Shown here one piece after another: positions 55,166 through 64,000 of a DNA stretch of 64,000 bases. Within the stretch, counting starts at the first letter, position 1; every line of letters begins with the position of its first letter. Source of the DNA: Antarcticibacterium flavum. GTDB lineage: Bacteria > Bacteroidota > Bacteroidia > Flavobacteriales > Flavobacteriaceae. The DNA lies in the NCBI RefSeq assembly GCF_006159205.1, contig NZ_CP040812.1:3472001-3536000 (forward strand), in the 5' to 3' direction. Under the pieces are notes generated by a model that was not told the DNA's origin, did not search any database, and saw only the letters and a list, made by a program, of their open reading frames with translations. The position numbers and the translations under genes are program-made.

Positions 55166-58100
55166 ATGTTAGCAACGCAAACTGAAAGATTGAATTTCTC
55201 TTCTGTAAAGAACAAGCCTGATTATCCCGACTTTCTGGACATCCAGATCAAGTCATTCCAGGATTTCTTTCAACTAGAAACAAAATCAGAAGAAAGGGGA
55301 GATGAAGGTCTCTATAATACCTTCATGGAAAACTTTCCTATTACAGACACCCGTAATCAATTCGTATTAGAATTCCTTGATTACTTTGTGGACCCGCCAA
55401 GATACTCCATCCAGGAATGTATCGAACGTGGTTTGACTTACAGCGTCCCGCTTAAAGCCCGCTTGAAACTGTATTGTACAGATCCAGAACATGAAGATTT
55501 TGAAACCATTGTACAAGATGTTTACCTGGGTACCATTCCTTATATGACCCCTAGTGGGACTTTTTGCATCAACGGTGCTGAGAGGGTAGTGGTATCTCAA
55601 CTACATCGTTCCCCCGGTGTTTTCTTTGGACAATCCTTCCATGCAAATGGAACTAAACTTTATTCTGCCAGGATTATTCCTTTTAAAGGTTCCTGGATAG
55701 AATTTGCTACAGATATCAATAACGTGATGTACGCGTATATTGATCGTAAGAAAAAATTACCTGTTACAACACTTTTCCGTGCAATTGGATTTGAAAGGGA
55801 TAAGGACATCCTTGAGATCTTTGACCTTGCAGAGGAAGTTAAGGTGTCAAAAACAGGACTAAAAAAGATCCTTGGCCGTAAACTGGCTGCAAGGGTATTA
55901 AATACCTGGTACGAGGATTTCGTAGATGAAGATACAGGTGAAGTTGTTTCTATTGAGCGTAACGAGATCGTTCTTGATCGTGATACAGAGCTTGAGAAGG
56001 AGCATATTGAAGAGATCCTCGAGACCGGAACCAAGACTATCCTTCTTCACAAAGAGGATAACTCTACCGGTGATTTCGCGATCATTCACAATACCCTTCA
56101 AAAAGATCCTACTAACTCTGAGAAAGAGGCAGTAGAACATATTTACCGTCAATTGCGTAACGCGGAGCCGCCAGATGAGGAAACTGCGCGTGGTATCATT
56201 GATAAATTATTCTTTAGTGATCAACGATACAGCCTTGGTGAGGTAGGACGTTACAGGATGAACAAAAAACTTGGTCTTGATATTGGAATGGATAAGCAGG
56301 TGCTTACCAAAGAGGATATCATTACCATTGTTAAATATTTAATTGAGTTAATTAACTCCAAGGCAGAGATCGATGATATCGATCACTTGTCCAACCGTCG
56401 TGTAAGAACTGTAGGAGAACAACTTTCCCAACAGTTTGGTGTTGGTTTGGCCCGTATGGCGCGTACTATTCGTGAGAGAATGAATGTTCGTGACAACGAG
56501 GTATTTACTCCAATTGATTTGATCAATGCTAAGACTTTGTCTTCTGTGATCAACTCTTTCTTTGGGACAAACCAGTTATCTCAGTTCATGGATCAAACGA
56601 ATCCACTGGCAGAGATCACACACAAACGTAGACTTTCTGCACTTGGGCCTGGTGGTCTTTCAAGAGAGCGCGCAGGATTTGAGGTACGTGACGTTCACTA
56701 TACGCACTATGGGAGGCTTTGTCCTATTGAAACACCTGAAGGACCAAACATTGGTCTTATCTCTTCCCTTGCAGTTTTTGCGAAGGTGAATGGAATGGGC
56801 TTCATTGAGACACCTTACCGTACAGTTACAAACGGAAAAATAGATTTTTCACAAAATCCTATTTACCTGAGTGCTGAAGAAGAAGAGGACAAATTGATCG
56901 CCCAGGCGAACATTTCTCTTGATGATGATGGAACAATTAACTCAGACAGGGTAATTGCCCGTGAAGAAGGAGATTTCCCGGTAGTTGAGCCAGGTGCTGT
57001 TCATTATACAGACGTTGCTCCAAACCAGATAGCCTCCATCTCTGCATCTTTAATTCCATTCCTCGAGCATGATGATGCCAACAGGGCTTTGATGGGATCA
57101 AATATGATGCGCCAGGCAGTTCCTTTATTAAGAGCAGAATCTCCAATTGTAGGTACAGGCCTGGAAAGACAGGTAGCTACAGATTCCAGGGTGTTAATTA
57201 ATGCTGAAGGAGCAGGGGTTGTAGAATATGTGGATGCTGAAAGAATTACCATTAAATACGACCGTACAGAGGAAGAAAGAATGGTAAGTTTTGACAGCGA
57301 TTCAAAAACTTATGAATTAATTAAATTCAGAAAAACCAACCAGGGAACTTCTATAAACCTTAAGCCAATTGTGCGCGTAGGAGATAGAGTAACCACAGGA
57401 CAGGTACTTTGCCAGGGTTATGCAACCGAGGCCGGGGAACTTGCACTGGGAAGAAACATGAAGGTTGCCTTCATGCCCTGGAAAGGATATAACTTTGAGG
57501 ATGCGATCGTAATTTCTGAAAGAGTTGTAAGAGAAGATGTATTTACTTCTATTCATATAGATGAATATTCACTAGAAGTTCGTGATACCAAACTTGGTAA
57601 CGAAGAATTGACCAATGATATTCCAAACGTTTCTGAAGAGGCTACAAAAGACCTTGATGAGAACGGAATGATTAGAATTGGAGCTGAAGTTAAGCCTGGA
57701 GATATCCTTATAGGAAAGATCACTCCAAAAGGTGAAAGCGACCCAACTCCTGAAGAGAAACTACTTAGAGCGATCTTTGGAGATAAGGCAGGAGATGTTA
57801 AAGATGCTTCGTTAAAAGCTCACCCTTCATTAAGAGGTGTGGTAATTAACAAGAAACTTTTTGCACGTGCCGTGAAGGATAAGCGCAAGCGCGTACAGGA
57901 TAAGGAAGATGTAGCTGCATTGGATAAAAAGTATGATGCGAAATTCGCTATTCTTAAGTCTGAGCTTGTAGACAAGTTGTTTGCTATTGTTGGTGGAAAA
58001 ACTGCGCAGGGAGTTCAAAATGATCTTGGAGAGGAAGTATTGCCAAAAGGTAAGAAATTCACTCTTAAGATGTTGAATTCTGTTGATGACTATATCCACC

Positions 58101-58978
58101 TTACACAGGGAACCTGGACTACAGATGAGCACCTGAATAAGCTCGTTGCAGATCTTATCCATAATTACAAGATCAAGGAAAACGACCTACAGGGTAATCT
58201 TAGAAGGGAAAAATTCACCATCTCTGTTGGAGATGAATTACCGGCAGGTATTATCAAATTGGCCAAGATCTATGTGGCTAAGAAGAGAAAACTAAAAGTA
58301 GGTGATAAAATGGCGGGTCGTCACGGTAACAAAGGTATTGTTGCACGTATCGTTCGCCAGGAGGATATGCCTTTCCTTGAAGACGGAACACCTGTGGATA
58401 TCGTACTTAACCCGCTTGGGGTACCTTCCCGTATGAACATTGGTCAAATTTATGAGACCGTGTTAGGATGGGCAGGACAAAAGCTGGGAAGAAAGTATGC
58501 TACTCCAATCTTTGACGGGGCTACCCTTGATCAAATAAATGAGCTTACAGATGAGGCCGGAGTACCGCGCTTTGGACATACTTATTTATATGATGGTGGA
58601 ACCGGAGACAGATTTGACCAGGCCGCAACTGTTGGGGTGATCTATATGTTGAAATTAGGACATATGATTGACGACAAAATGCACGCCCGTTCAATAGGAC
58701 CATACTCACTTATTACTCAGCAGCCGCTTGGTGGTAAAGCACAATTTGGTGGTCAGCGTTTTGGAGAGATGGAAGTATGGGCTCTTGAGGCCTATGGAGC
58801 ATCGGCTACCCTACGTGAGATCTTAACTGTAAAATCTGATGATGTTATTGGTAGAGCCAAGACTTACGAGGCTATCGTAAAAGGTGAGCCAATGCCAGAA
58901 CCTGGATTACCGGAATCTTTCAACGTATTAATGCACGAATTGAAAGGTTTAGGTTTGGATATTAGATTAGAAGAATAA
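55166..58978 (+). CDS. rpoB: DNA-directed RNA polymerase subunit beta
   Basis: 1270 residues, complete. The rifampicin region is visible as [24 protein letters not shown] and the RpoB hallmark [15 protein letters not shown] 55166 is preferred over a TTG three bases earlier. Core RNA polymerase. Confidence 0.98.
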   Translation: MLATQTERLNFSSVKNKPDYPDFLDIQIKSFQDFFQLETKSEERGDEGLYNTFMENFPITDTRNQFVLEFLDYFVDPPRYSIQECIERGLTYSVPLKARLKLYCTDPEHEDFETIVQDVYLGTIPYMTPSGTFCINGAERVVVSQLHRSPGVFFGQSFHANGTKLYSARIIPFKGSWIEFATDINNVMYAYIDRKKKLPVTTLFRAIGFERDKDILEIFDLAEEVKVSKTGLKKILGRKLAARVLNTWYEDFVDEDTGEVVSIERNEIVLDRDTELEKEHIEEILETGTKTILLHKEDNSTGDFAIIHNTLQKDPTNSEKEAVEHIYRQLRNAEPPDEETARGIIDKLFFSDQRYSLGEVGRYRMNKKLGLDIGMDKQVLTKEDIITIVKYLIELINSKAEIDDIDHLSNRRVRTVGEQLSQQFGVGLARMARTIRERMNVRDNEVFTPIDLINAKTLSSVINSFFGTNQLSQFMDQTNPLAEITHKRRLSALGPGGLSRERAGFEVRDVHYTHYGRLCPIETPEGPNIGLISSLAVFAKVNGMGFIETPYRTVTNGKIDFSQNPIYLSAEEEEDKLIAQANISLDDDGTINSDRVIAREEGDFPVVEPGAVHYTDVAPNQIASISASLIPFLEHDDANRALMGSNMMRQAVPLLRAESPIVGTGLERQVATDSRVLINAEGAGVVEYVDAERITIKYDRTEEERMVSFDSDSKTYELIKFRKTNQGTSINLKPIVRVGDRVTTGQVLCQGYATEAGELALGRNMKVAFMPWKGYNFEDAIVISERVVREDVFTSIHIDEYSLEVRDTKLGNEELTNDIPNVSEEATKDLDENGMIRIGAEVKPGDILIGKITPKGESDPTPEEKLLRAIFGDKAGDVKDASLKAHPSLRGVVINKKLFARAVKDKRKRVQDKEDVAALDKKYDAKFAILKSELVDKLFAIVGGKTAQGVQNDLGEEVLPKGKKFTLKMLNSVDDYIHLTQGTWTTDEHLNKLVADLIHNYKIKENDLQGNLRREKFTISVGDELPAGIIKLAKIYVAKKRKLKVGDKMAGRHGNKGIVARIVRQEDMPFLEDGTPVDIVLNPLGVPSRMNIGQIYETVLGWAGQKLGRKYATPIFDGATLDQINELTDEAGVPRFGHTYLYDGGTGDRFDQAATVGVIYMLKLGHMIDDKMHARSIGPYSLITQQPLGGKAQFGGQRFGEMEVWALEAYGASATLREILTVKSDDVIGRAKTYEAIVKGEPMPEPGLPESFNVLMHELKGLGLDIRLEE

Positions 58979-58982
58979 TATA

Positions 58983-59024
58983 CTGCCAGTAGGGGTAAGC
59001 CTTGCGCTTACCCTTTAATGGCAG
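58983..59024 (+). other. Nested hairpin between rpoB and rpoC
   Basis: Outer arms CTGCCA (58983-58988) and TGGCAG (59019-59024) enclose inner arms GGGTAAGC (58993-59000) and GCTTACCC (59006-59013). Lies immediately after the rpoB stop. A candidate RNase processing or mRNA stability element; function inferred. Confidence 0.7.
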
Positions 59025-59058
59025 GATTTTCACAATAATTATAGCAGCACAGATTATT

Positions 59059-62000
59059 ATGGCTAGAAATAATGAACATACAACAGAAAAGAGATTTAAT
59101 AAAATCTCTATAGGTTTGGCTTCACCCGAGTCCATTTTGGCAGAGTCTCGCGGGGAAGTCCTAAAGCCTGAAACTATTAACTACCGTACGCACAAACCGG
59201 AGCGTGACGGATTATTCTGTGAGCGAATTTTTGGTCCTGTAAAGGATTACGAATGTGCCTGTGGAAAATATAAGAGAATACGGTACAAGGGAATTGTTTG
59301 TGACCGTTGTGGAGTAGAGGTAACAGAAAAGAAAGTACGTCGTGACCGTGTGGGGCATATCAACCTGGTTGTTCCTGTGGCACACATCTGGTATTTCCGT
59401 TCCCTTCCAAATAAAATAGGTTACCTTCTTGGATTGCCATCCAAGAAACTTGATATGATCATATATTATGAAAGATATGTGGTTATACAACCCGGTATTG
59501 CAAAGAATGCTGAAGGGGAACAACTGAAGAAGATGGATTTCCTTACAGAGGAAGAGTATCTTGATATCTTAGACAGCCTTCCGCAGGAAAATCTTTACCT
59601 GGAAGACAATGATCCAAACAAGTTCATTGCAAAGATGGGAGCAGAGTGTCTTATCGAGCTTTTAAGAAGAATTGACCTTGCTGAGCTTTCTTACGACCTA
59701 AGACACAAAGCAAACAACGAAACTTCCAAGCAACGTAAAACTGAGGCTCTTAAGAGACTTCAGGTTGTGGAAGCTTTCCGTGATGCTAATGAGAACAGGG
59801 AAAACCTTCCTGAGTGGATGATCATGAAAGTTATTCCAATTACTCCTCCTGAACTTAGGCCTCTTGTGCCTCTTGATGGTGGACGTTTTGCAACTTCAGA
59901 TTTGAACGACCTTTACCGAAGAGTAATTATACGTAACAACCGTTTGAAGAGACTTATGGAGATCAAAGCTCCGGAAGTGATCCTTCGTAACGAGAAGCGT
60001 ATGCTACAGGAAGCGGTAGACTCATTGTTCGATAACACGAGAAAATCTTCAGCAGTAAAAACAGATTCCAACAGGCCGTTGAAATCCCTTTCAGATTCCT
60101 TAAAAGGAAAGCAAGGGCGTTTCCGTCAAAACCTGCTTGGTAAGCGTGTAGATTATTCAGCACGTTCTGTAATTGTCGTAGGACCGGAACTTAAAATGTT
60201 TGAGTGTGGTCTTCCAAAAGATATGGCTGCAGAGCTTTACAAGCCGTTCGTAATACGTAAGTTGATCGAAAGAGGAATTGTAAAGACTGTAAAGTCCGCC
60301 AAAAAAATTATAGATAAAAAAGAACCTGTAGTTTGGGATATCTTAGAAAATGTTCTTAAAGGACACCCTGTACTGCTTAACCGGGCCCCAACTCTTCACA
60401 GACTTGGTATCCAGGCTTTCCAGCCAAAACTTATTGAAGGTAAGGCGATACAGTTACACCCACTTGCGTGTACTGCATTCAATGCCGATTTCGATGGGGA
60501 TCAAATGGCGGTTCATCTGCCACTTGGGCCGGAGGCAATTCTGGAAGCCCAGTTATTAATGTTAGGTTCTCACAATATTCTTAACCCTGCAAATGGATCT
60601 CCAATTACGGTTCCATCTCAGGATATGGTTCTTGGTCTTTATTATATGACCAAGCCAAGAGTATCTACAGACGATGTAAAAATTAAAGGTCAGGGTCTTA
60701 CATTCTATTCATCAGAGGAGGTTGTTATCGCCTACAATGAGAAGAAAGTAGATCTTAACGCCGTAATTAAGATACGTGCCAAAGATTATAATGAGCATGG
60801 ACATCTGGTAAACCAGATCATTGAAACTACAGTAGGAAGGGTTCTCTTTAACGAATCTGTACCGGAAACTGCAGGATTTATCAATGAGGTATTGACCAAG
60901 AAGTCCCTTCGTGATATCATTGGTCGCGTATTAAAAGCTACAAGCGTTGCAGAAACTGCTGCCTTCCTTGATAATATCAAGGACCTTGGATATAAATTTG
61001 CTTACACTGGTGGACTATCCTTCAGTTTAGGTGATATTATTATCCCGGAAGAGAAGCAGTCTATGATCGATGAGGCTAATGAGCAGGTTGAAGGTATTAT
61101 AGGAAACTATAACATGGGTCTTATTACCAACAATGAACGTTACAACCAGGTAATTGATATATGGACTTCTACTAACGCCGGTCTTACCGAGCTTGCTATG
61201 AAGAGAATTCGTGAGGACAATCAAGGGTTCAACTCTGTGTATATGATGCTTGACTCCGGTGCAAGGGGATCTAAAGAACAGATCCGTCAGTTAACCGGGA
61301 TGCGTGGTTTGATGGCCAAGCCTAAGAAATCCAACTCTGGTGGTGGTGAAATTATCGAGAACCCAATTCTTTCCAACTTTAAGGAAGGTCTATCGATCCT
61401 TGAATACTTTATCTCTACTCACGGTGCGCGTAAAGGTCTTGCCGATACCGCACTTAAAACGGCAGATGCCGGGTACTTAACCCGTCGTTTGGTAGATGTT
61501 TCCCAGGATGTAATTGTAAATGATGAGGACTGTGGTACATTAAGAGGAGTTGAAGTGGCACCGCTTAAGAAAAATGACGAGATCGTAGAATCTCTTGGTG
61601 AAAGAATTCTTGGACGTATTTCTTTAAATGACGTGATCAATCCGTTAACTGAAGAGGTACTCGTAAGAACAGGTGAGGAGATCACAGAGAGTGCGGTTGC
61701 AAAAATAAACGAAGCCCCAATTGAAACAGTTGAAGTGCGATCTGCACTTACCTGTGAAGCCAAGAAGGGTATTTGTGTGAAATGTTACGGAAGAAACCTT
61801 GCGACCGATAAGATGGTACAAAGAGGTGAAGCTGTAGGTGTTGTTGCTGCCCAGTCAATTGGGGAGCCGGGAACCCAGCTTACACTACGTACCTTCCACG
61901 TGGGTGGTATTGCAGGTAACATTTCTGAAGAAAATAAACTTATTGCCAAATTCAATGGTATCGCAGAGATTGAGGATCTTAAAGTGGTAAAAGGTGAAGG

Positions 62001-63360
62001 GCCAGATGGTTCAATTACAGATATCGTGATCTCAAGAACATCTGAACTTAAATTGAAAGATAAGAAGACCGGCGTGGTACTTACTACAAGTAACATTCCT
62101 TATGGTTCACAGATCTTTGTAAATGACGGGGATGAAGTTAAGAAGGACGATGTGATTTGCCAGTGGGATCCTTATAACGGTGTAATTATTTCAGAATTTG
62201 CCGGTAAGGTGAAGTATGAGAACATCGAGCAGGGTATCACTTACCAGGTAGAGATAGATGAGCAAACAGGATTCCAGGAGAAAGTGATCTCTGAATCCAA
62301 GAACAAAAAGCTTATCCCAACATTATCGATACTTGGAAAGAAGGACGAGGTAATACGTTCTTACAACCTGCCTGTTGGAGCCCATATTATGGTGGACAAG
62401 GATGAAAAGATCAAAGTTGGTAAGATCCTCGTGAAAATACCACGTAAATCATCTAAAGCCGGGGATATTACCGGTGGTCTTCCAAGGGTAACAGAATTAT
62501 TCGAAGCGCGTAACCCCTCTAACCCTGCTGTTGTAAGTGAGATAGACGGTGTTATTTCCTTCGGAAAAATAAAAAGAGGTAACCGTGAGATCATTGTTGA
62601 ATCCAAGCTTGGTGAAGTTAAGAAGTATCTTGTAAAACTTTCTAACCAGATCCTTGTTCAGGAAAACGATTATGTACGTGCAGGTATGCCGTTATCTGAT
62701 GGTTCCATCACTCCGGAAGATATTCTTGCTATCAAAGGACCAAACGCTGTACAACAGTACCTGGTTAATGAAGTACAGGAAGTATATCGTCTACAAGGGG
62801 TGAAGATCAACGACAAGCACTTTGAAGTTGTTGTTCGCCAGATGATGCGTAAGGTGAGAATAGTAGATCCGGGAGATACAATTTTCCTTGAAAACCAGTT
62901 GATCCATAAATCCGACTTCATTGAGGAGAACGACAAGATCTTTGGAATGAAGGTAATTGAGAATGCAGGTGATTCTACCAATCTTAAACCTGGCCAAATT
63001 GTGACTATAAGACAACTTAGAGATGAGAATTCATCCTTAAGAAGAGAAGACAAAGAACTTGCAACTGCAAGGGAGGCTGTTGCTGCAACTGCAACTCCTA
63101 TCCTACAGGGTATTACAAGGGCTTCGCTTCAAACCAAGTCATTCATATCGGCAGCATCCTTCCAGGAGACTACCAAGGTTCTTAACGAAGCTGCAGTAAG
63201 CGGTAAGATAGATGATCTTGAAGGTCTTAAGGAGAATGTGATTGTAGGACATAAGATCCCTGCAGGAACAGGTATGAGAGAATATGACCACATTATTGTT
63301 GGTTCCAAAGAGGAATTTGATGAAATGCTAGAGAAAAAGCAGGAAGTTAATTATAACTAA
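59059..63360 (+). CDS. rpoC: DNA-directed RNA polymerase subunit beta'
   Basis: 1433 residues. The first zinc motif is [20 protein letters not shown], the catalytic NADFDGDQM is present, and the second zinc motif [13 protein letters not shown] is intact. ATG 59059 ([12 protein letters not shown]) is used, since the frame upstream overlaps the intergenic hairpin. Core RNA polymerase. Confidence 0.98.
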   Translation: MARNNEHTTEKRFNKISIGLASPESILAESRGEVLKPETINYRTHKPERDGLFCERIFGPVKDYECACGKYKRIRYKGIVCDRCGVEVTEKKVRRDRVGHINLVVPVAHIWYFRSLPNKIGYLLGLPSKKLDMIIYYERYVVIQPGIAKNAEGEQLKKMDFLTEEEYLDILDSLPQENLYLEDNDPNKFIAKMGAECLIELLRRIDLAELSYDLRHKANNETSKQRKTEALKRLQVVEAFRDANENRENLPEWMIMKVIPITPPELRPLVPLDGGRFATSDLNDLYRRVIIRNNRLKRLMEIKAPEVILRNEKRMLQEAVDSLFDNTRKSSAVKTDSNRPLKSLSDSLKGKQGRFRQNLLGKRVDYSARSVIVVGPELKMFECGLPKDMAAELYKPFVIRKLIERGIVKTVKSAKKIIDKKEPVVWDILENVLKGHPVLLNRAPTLHRLGIQAFQPKLIEGKAIQLHPLACTAFNADFDGDQMAVHLPLGPEAILEAQLLMLGSHNILNPANGSPITVPSQDMVLGLYYMTKPRVSTDDVKIKGQGLTFYSSEEVVIAYNEKKVDLNAVIKIRAKDYNEHGHLVNQIIETTVGRVLFNESVPETAGFINEVLTKKSLRDIIGRVLKATSVAETAAFLDNIKDLGYKFAYTGGLSFSLGDIIIPEEKQSMIDEANEQVEGIIGNYNMGLITNNERYNQVIDIWTSTNAGLTELAMKRIREDNQGFNSVYMMLDSGARGSKEQIRQLTGMRGLMAKPKKSNSGGGEIIENPILSNFKEGLSILEYFISTHGARKGLADTALKTADAGYLTRRLVDVSQDVIVNDEDCGTLRGVEVAPLKKNDEIVESLGERILGRISLNDVINPLTEEVLVRTGEEITESAVAKINEAPIETVEVRSALTCEAKKGICVKCYGRNLATDKMVQRGEAVGVVAAQSIGEPGTQLTLRTFHVGGIAGNISEENKLIAKFNGIAEIEDLKVVKGEGPDGSITDIVISRTSELKLKDKKTGVVLTTSNIPYGSQIFVNDGDEVKKDDVICQWDPYNGVIISEFAGKVKYENIEQGITYQVEIDEQTGFQEKVISESKNKKLIPTLSILGKKDEVIRSYNLPVGAHIMVDKDEKIKVGKILVKIPRKSSKAGDITGGLPRVTELFEARNPSNPAVVSEIDGVISFGKIKRGNREIIVESKLGEVKKYLVKLSNQILVQENDYVRAGMPLSDGSITPEDILAIKGPNAVQQYLVNEVQEVYRLQGVKINDKHFEVVVRQMMRKVRIVDPGDTIFLENQLIHKSDFIEENDKIFGMKVIENAGDSTNLKPGQIVTIRQLRDENSSLRREDKELATAREAVAATATPILQGITRASLQTKSFISAASFQETTKVLNEAAVSGKIDDLEGLKENVIVGHKIPAGTGMREYDHIIVGSKEEFDEMLEKKQEVNYN

Positions 63361-63374
63361 CAGCTTATAAATAG

Positions 63375-63407
63375 AAAAAAGGGTCGCAATTTGCGGCCCT
63401 TTTTTTA
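63375..63407 (+). terminator. Terminator of the rpoBC operon
   Basis: AAAAAAGGGTCGCAA and TTGCGGCCCTTTTTTT form a tight G-C rich stem with a seven-base U-run. Confidence 0.85.
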
Positions 63408-63485
63408 TGCAATTCACTAAATCCCTAATCCTCCCTGAGGAAGCCGGGATTTTTTGTATTTTTAAATTGAATTAAAAATTAACCA

Positions 63486-63800
63486 ATGAGCGAAGAAAAA
63501 AAACCTAAAAAAGGACAGATCAATATAGAACTGGATGAAAAAGTAGCAGAAGGCACATATTCCAATCTTGCAATAATTAACCACTCAGTTTCAGAGTTTG
63601 TAGTGGATTTTGTGAGTATTATGCCGGGAACACCTAAAAGTAAGGTGAAGTCCAGGATCATACTAACCCCGCAACATGCGAAACGTCTTTTAAAGGCACT
63701 GGGAGATAATGTGCAACGATTTGAAAAGGCCCATGGGGAAATAAAAGATTATGAACAGCCGCCAATTCCTTTGAATTTTGGACCTACGGGACAGGCTTAA
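63486..63800 (+). CDS. DUF3467 domain-containing protein
   Basis: 104 residues of the small DUF3467 family, with YSNLAIINHSVSEFVVDFVSIMPG and SRIILTPQHAKRLLKALGDN. Consistently found in Bacteroidota near rpoC; function unknown. It is followed by a terminator. Confidence 0.85.
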   Translation: MSEEKKPKKGQINIELDEKVAEGTYSNLAIINHSVSEFVVDFVSIMPGTPKSKVKSRIILTPQHAKRLLKALGDNVQRFEKAHGEIKDYEQPPIPLNFGPTGQA

Positions 63801-63805
63801 AATAT

Positions 63806-63832
63806 ACCCGGAGAAATATCTTCGGGTTTTTT
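63806..63832 (+). terminator. Terminator of the DUF3467 gene
   Basis: ACCCGGAGA and TCTTCGGGT pair (9 bp with one G-T) and are followed by six T. Confidence 0.75.
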
Positions 63833-63881
63833 AATATATTCAATATATTATATAGAAAGTTCCATTTATGAATTTGGATGC

Positions 63882-64000
63882 ATGATAACAACTATTTTTA
63901 CTTCTAAAAAATTAGAGAAAATAACAAAGAGTTTAATAGAAGATTACAATGAGAAGCTCCCGGAGATAAGTAAACTAGGTAAATGGAATGCTACCGTTTT
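63882..64000 (+). CDS. Partial gene, DUF6933-like
   Basis: The first 40 codons only, cut by the window end: MITTIFTSKKLEKI... ending LGKWNATVF. The start resembles the small DUF6933 family as I remember it, known only by sequence. Unable to judge the rest. Confidence 0.5.
   Translation, partial: MITTIFTSKKLEKITKSLIEDYNEKLPEISKLGKWNATV

Overview
The window is one chromosomal stretch of a member of the Bacteroidota, most likely a Flavobacteriaceae (Gramella/Salegentibacter-like; the genus is a guess). The reasons are the repeated Bacteroidota promoter signature TTG-N19-21-TAnnTTTG, the near absence of Shine-Dalgarno sites except for a very strong one before rpsU, a tmRNA encoding the tag GENNYALAA, and many flavobacterial families (DUF2851, DUF3467, DUF1343, OprC-type TonB receptor). 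No prophage, insertion sequence or CRISPR array was seen.

Layout. 1-2.6 kb: a lone GH65 glycosidase/phosphorylase on the minus strand. 2.9-12.0 kb: a tight plus-strand operon for 4-hydroxyproline catabolism (Pyr4H2C deaminase, 2-oxoglutarate-semialdehyde dehydrogenase, hydroxyproline 2-epimerase, FAD-dependent D-hydroxyproline dehydrogenase) interleaved with a DPP-IV-like peptidase and an M24 Xaa-Pro peptidase, followed by an AraC regulator. It would turn collagen-like peptides into 2-oxoglutarate. 12.0-15.4 kb: a minus-strand set that I read as copper acquisition: an OprC-like receptor with the CxxxM/HxM ligands, a two-domain YtkA-like lipoprotein and a small CNGQC protein. 15.9-16.4 kb: ssrA. 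16.5-24.3 kb: LYS1-like dehydrogenase, EEP phosphodiesterase, MscS-type channel with a decapeptide-repeat tail, a MazF/RHH toxin-antitoxin pair, kdsA, typA. 24.7-30.4 kb: FtsE-like ATPase divergent from a giant TPR protein and an outer-membrane barrel. 30.6-48.5 kb: mixed housekeeping and envelope genes (PiT transporter, amidohydrolase, metalloprotease, methyltransferase, NamZ-like muramidase, LolC-like permease, cysteine/cystathionine synthase, SGNH hydrolase, AGCS symporter with an unusual N-terminus, acyl-CoA dehydrogenase, rpsU).

48.6-63.4 kb is the translation/transcription core: xerC, hpf, tRNA-Thr-Tyr-Gly-Thr, tuf, tRNA-Trp, secE, nusG, rplKAJL, rpoB, rpoC, nearly the gene order of the E. 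coli thrU-tufB/secE-rpoBC region. The last genes are a DUF3467 protein and a gene cut by the window edge.

Two genes carry single-base frameshifts next to short G runs: the semialdehyde dehydrogenase near 5246 and the PiT transporter near 31579. In both the correct C-terminus is intact in the -1 frame. These could be sequence errors or recent mutations. The most interesting leads are the peptidase-plus-hydroxyproline operon, the copper receptor cluster with a perfect 12-bp hairpin, the AGCS symporter fused to a lysine-less lipoyl-like domain, structured RNA between rplL, rpoB and rpoC, near-leaderless divergent gene pairs, and 7-bp phased repeats that abut stop codons.
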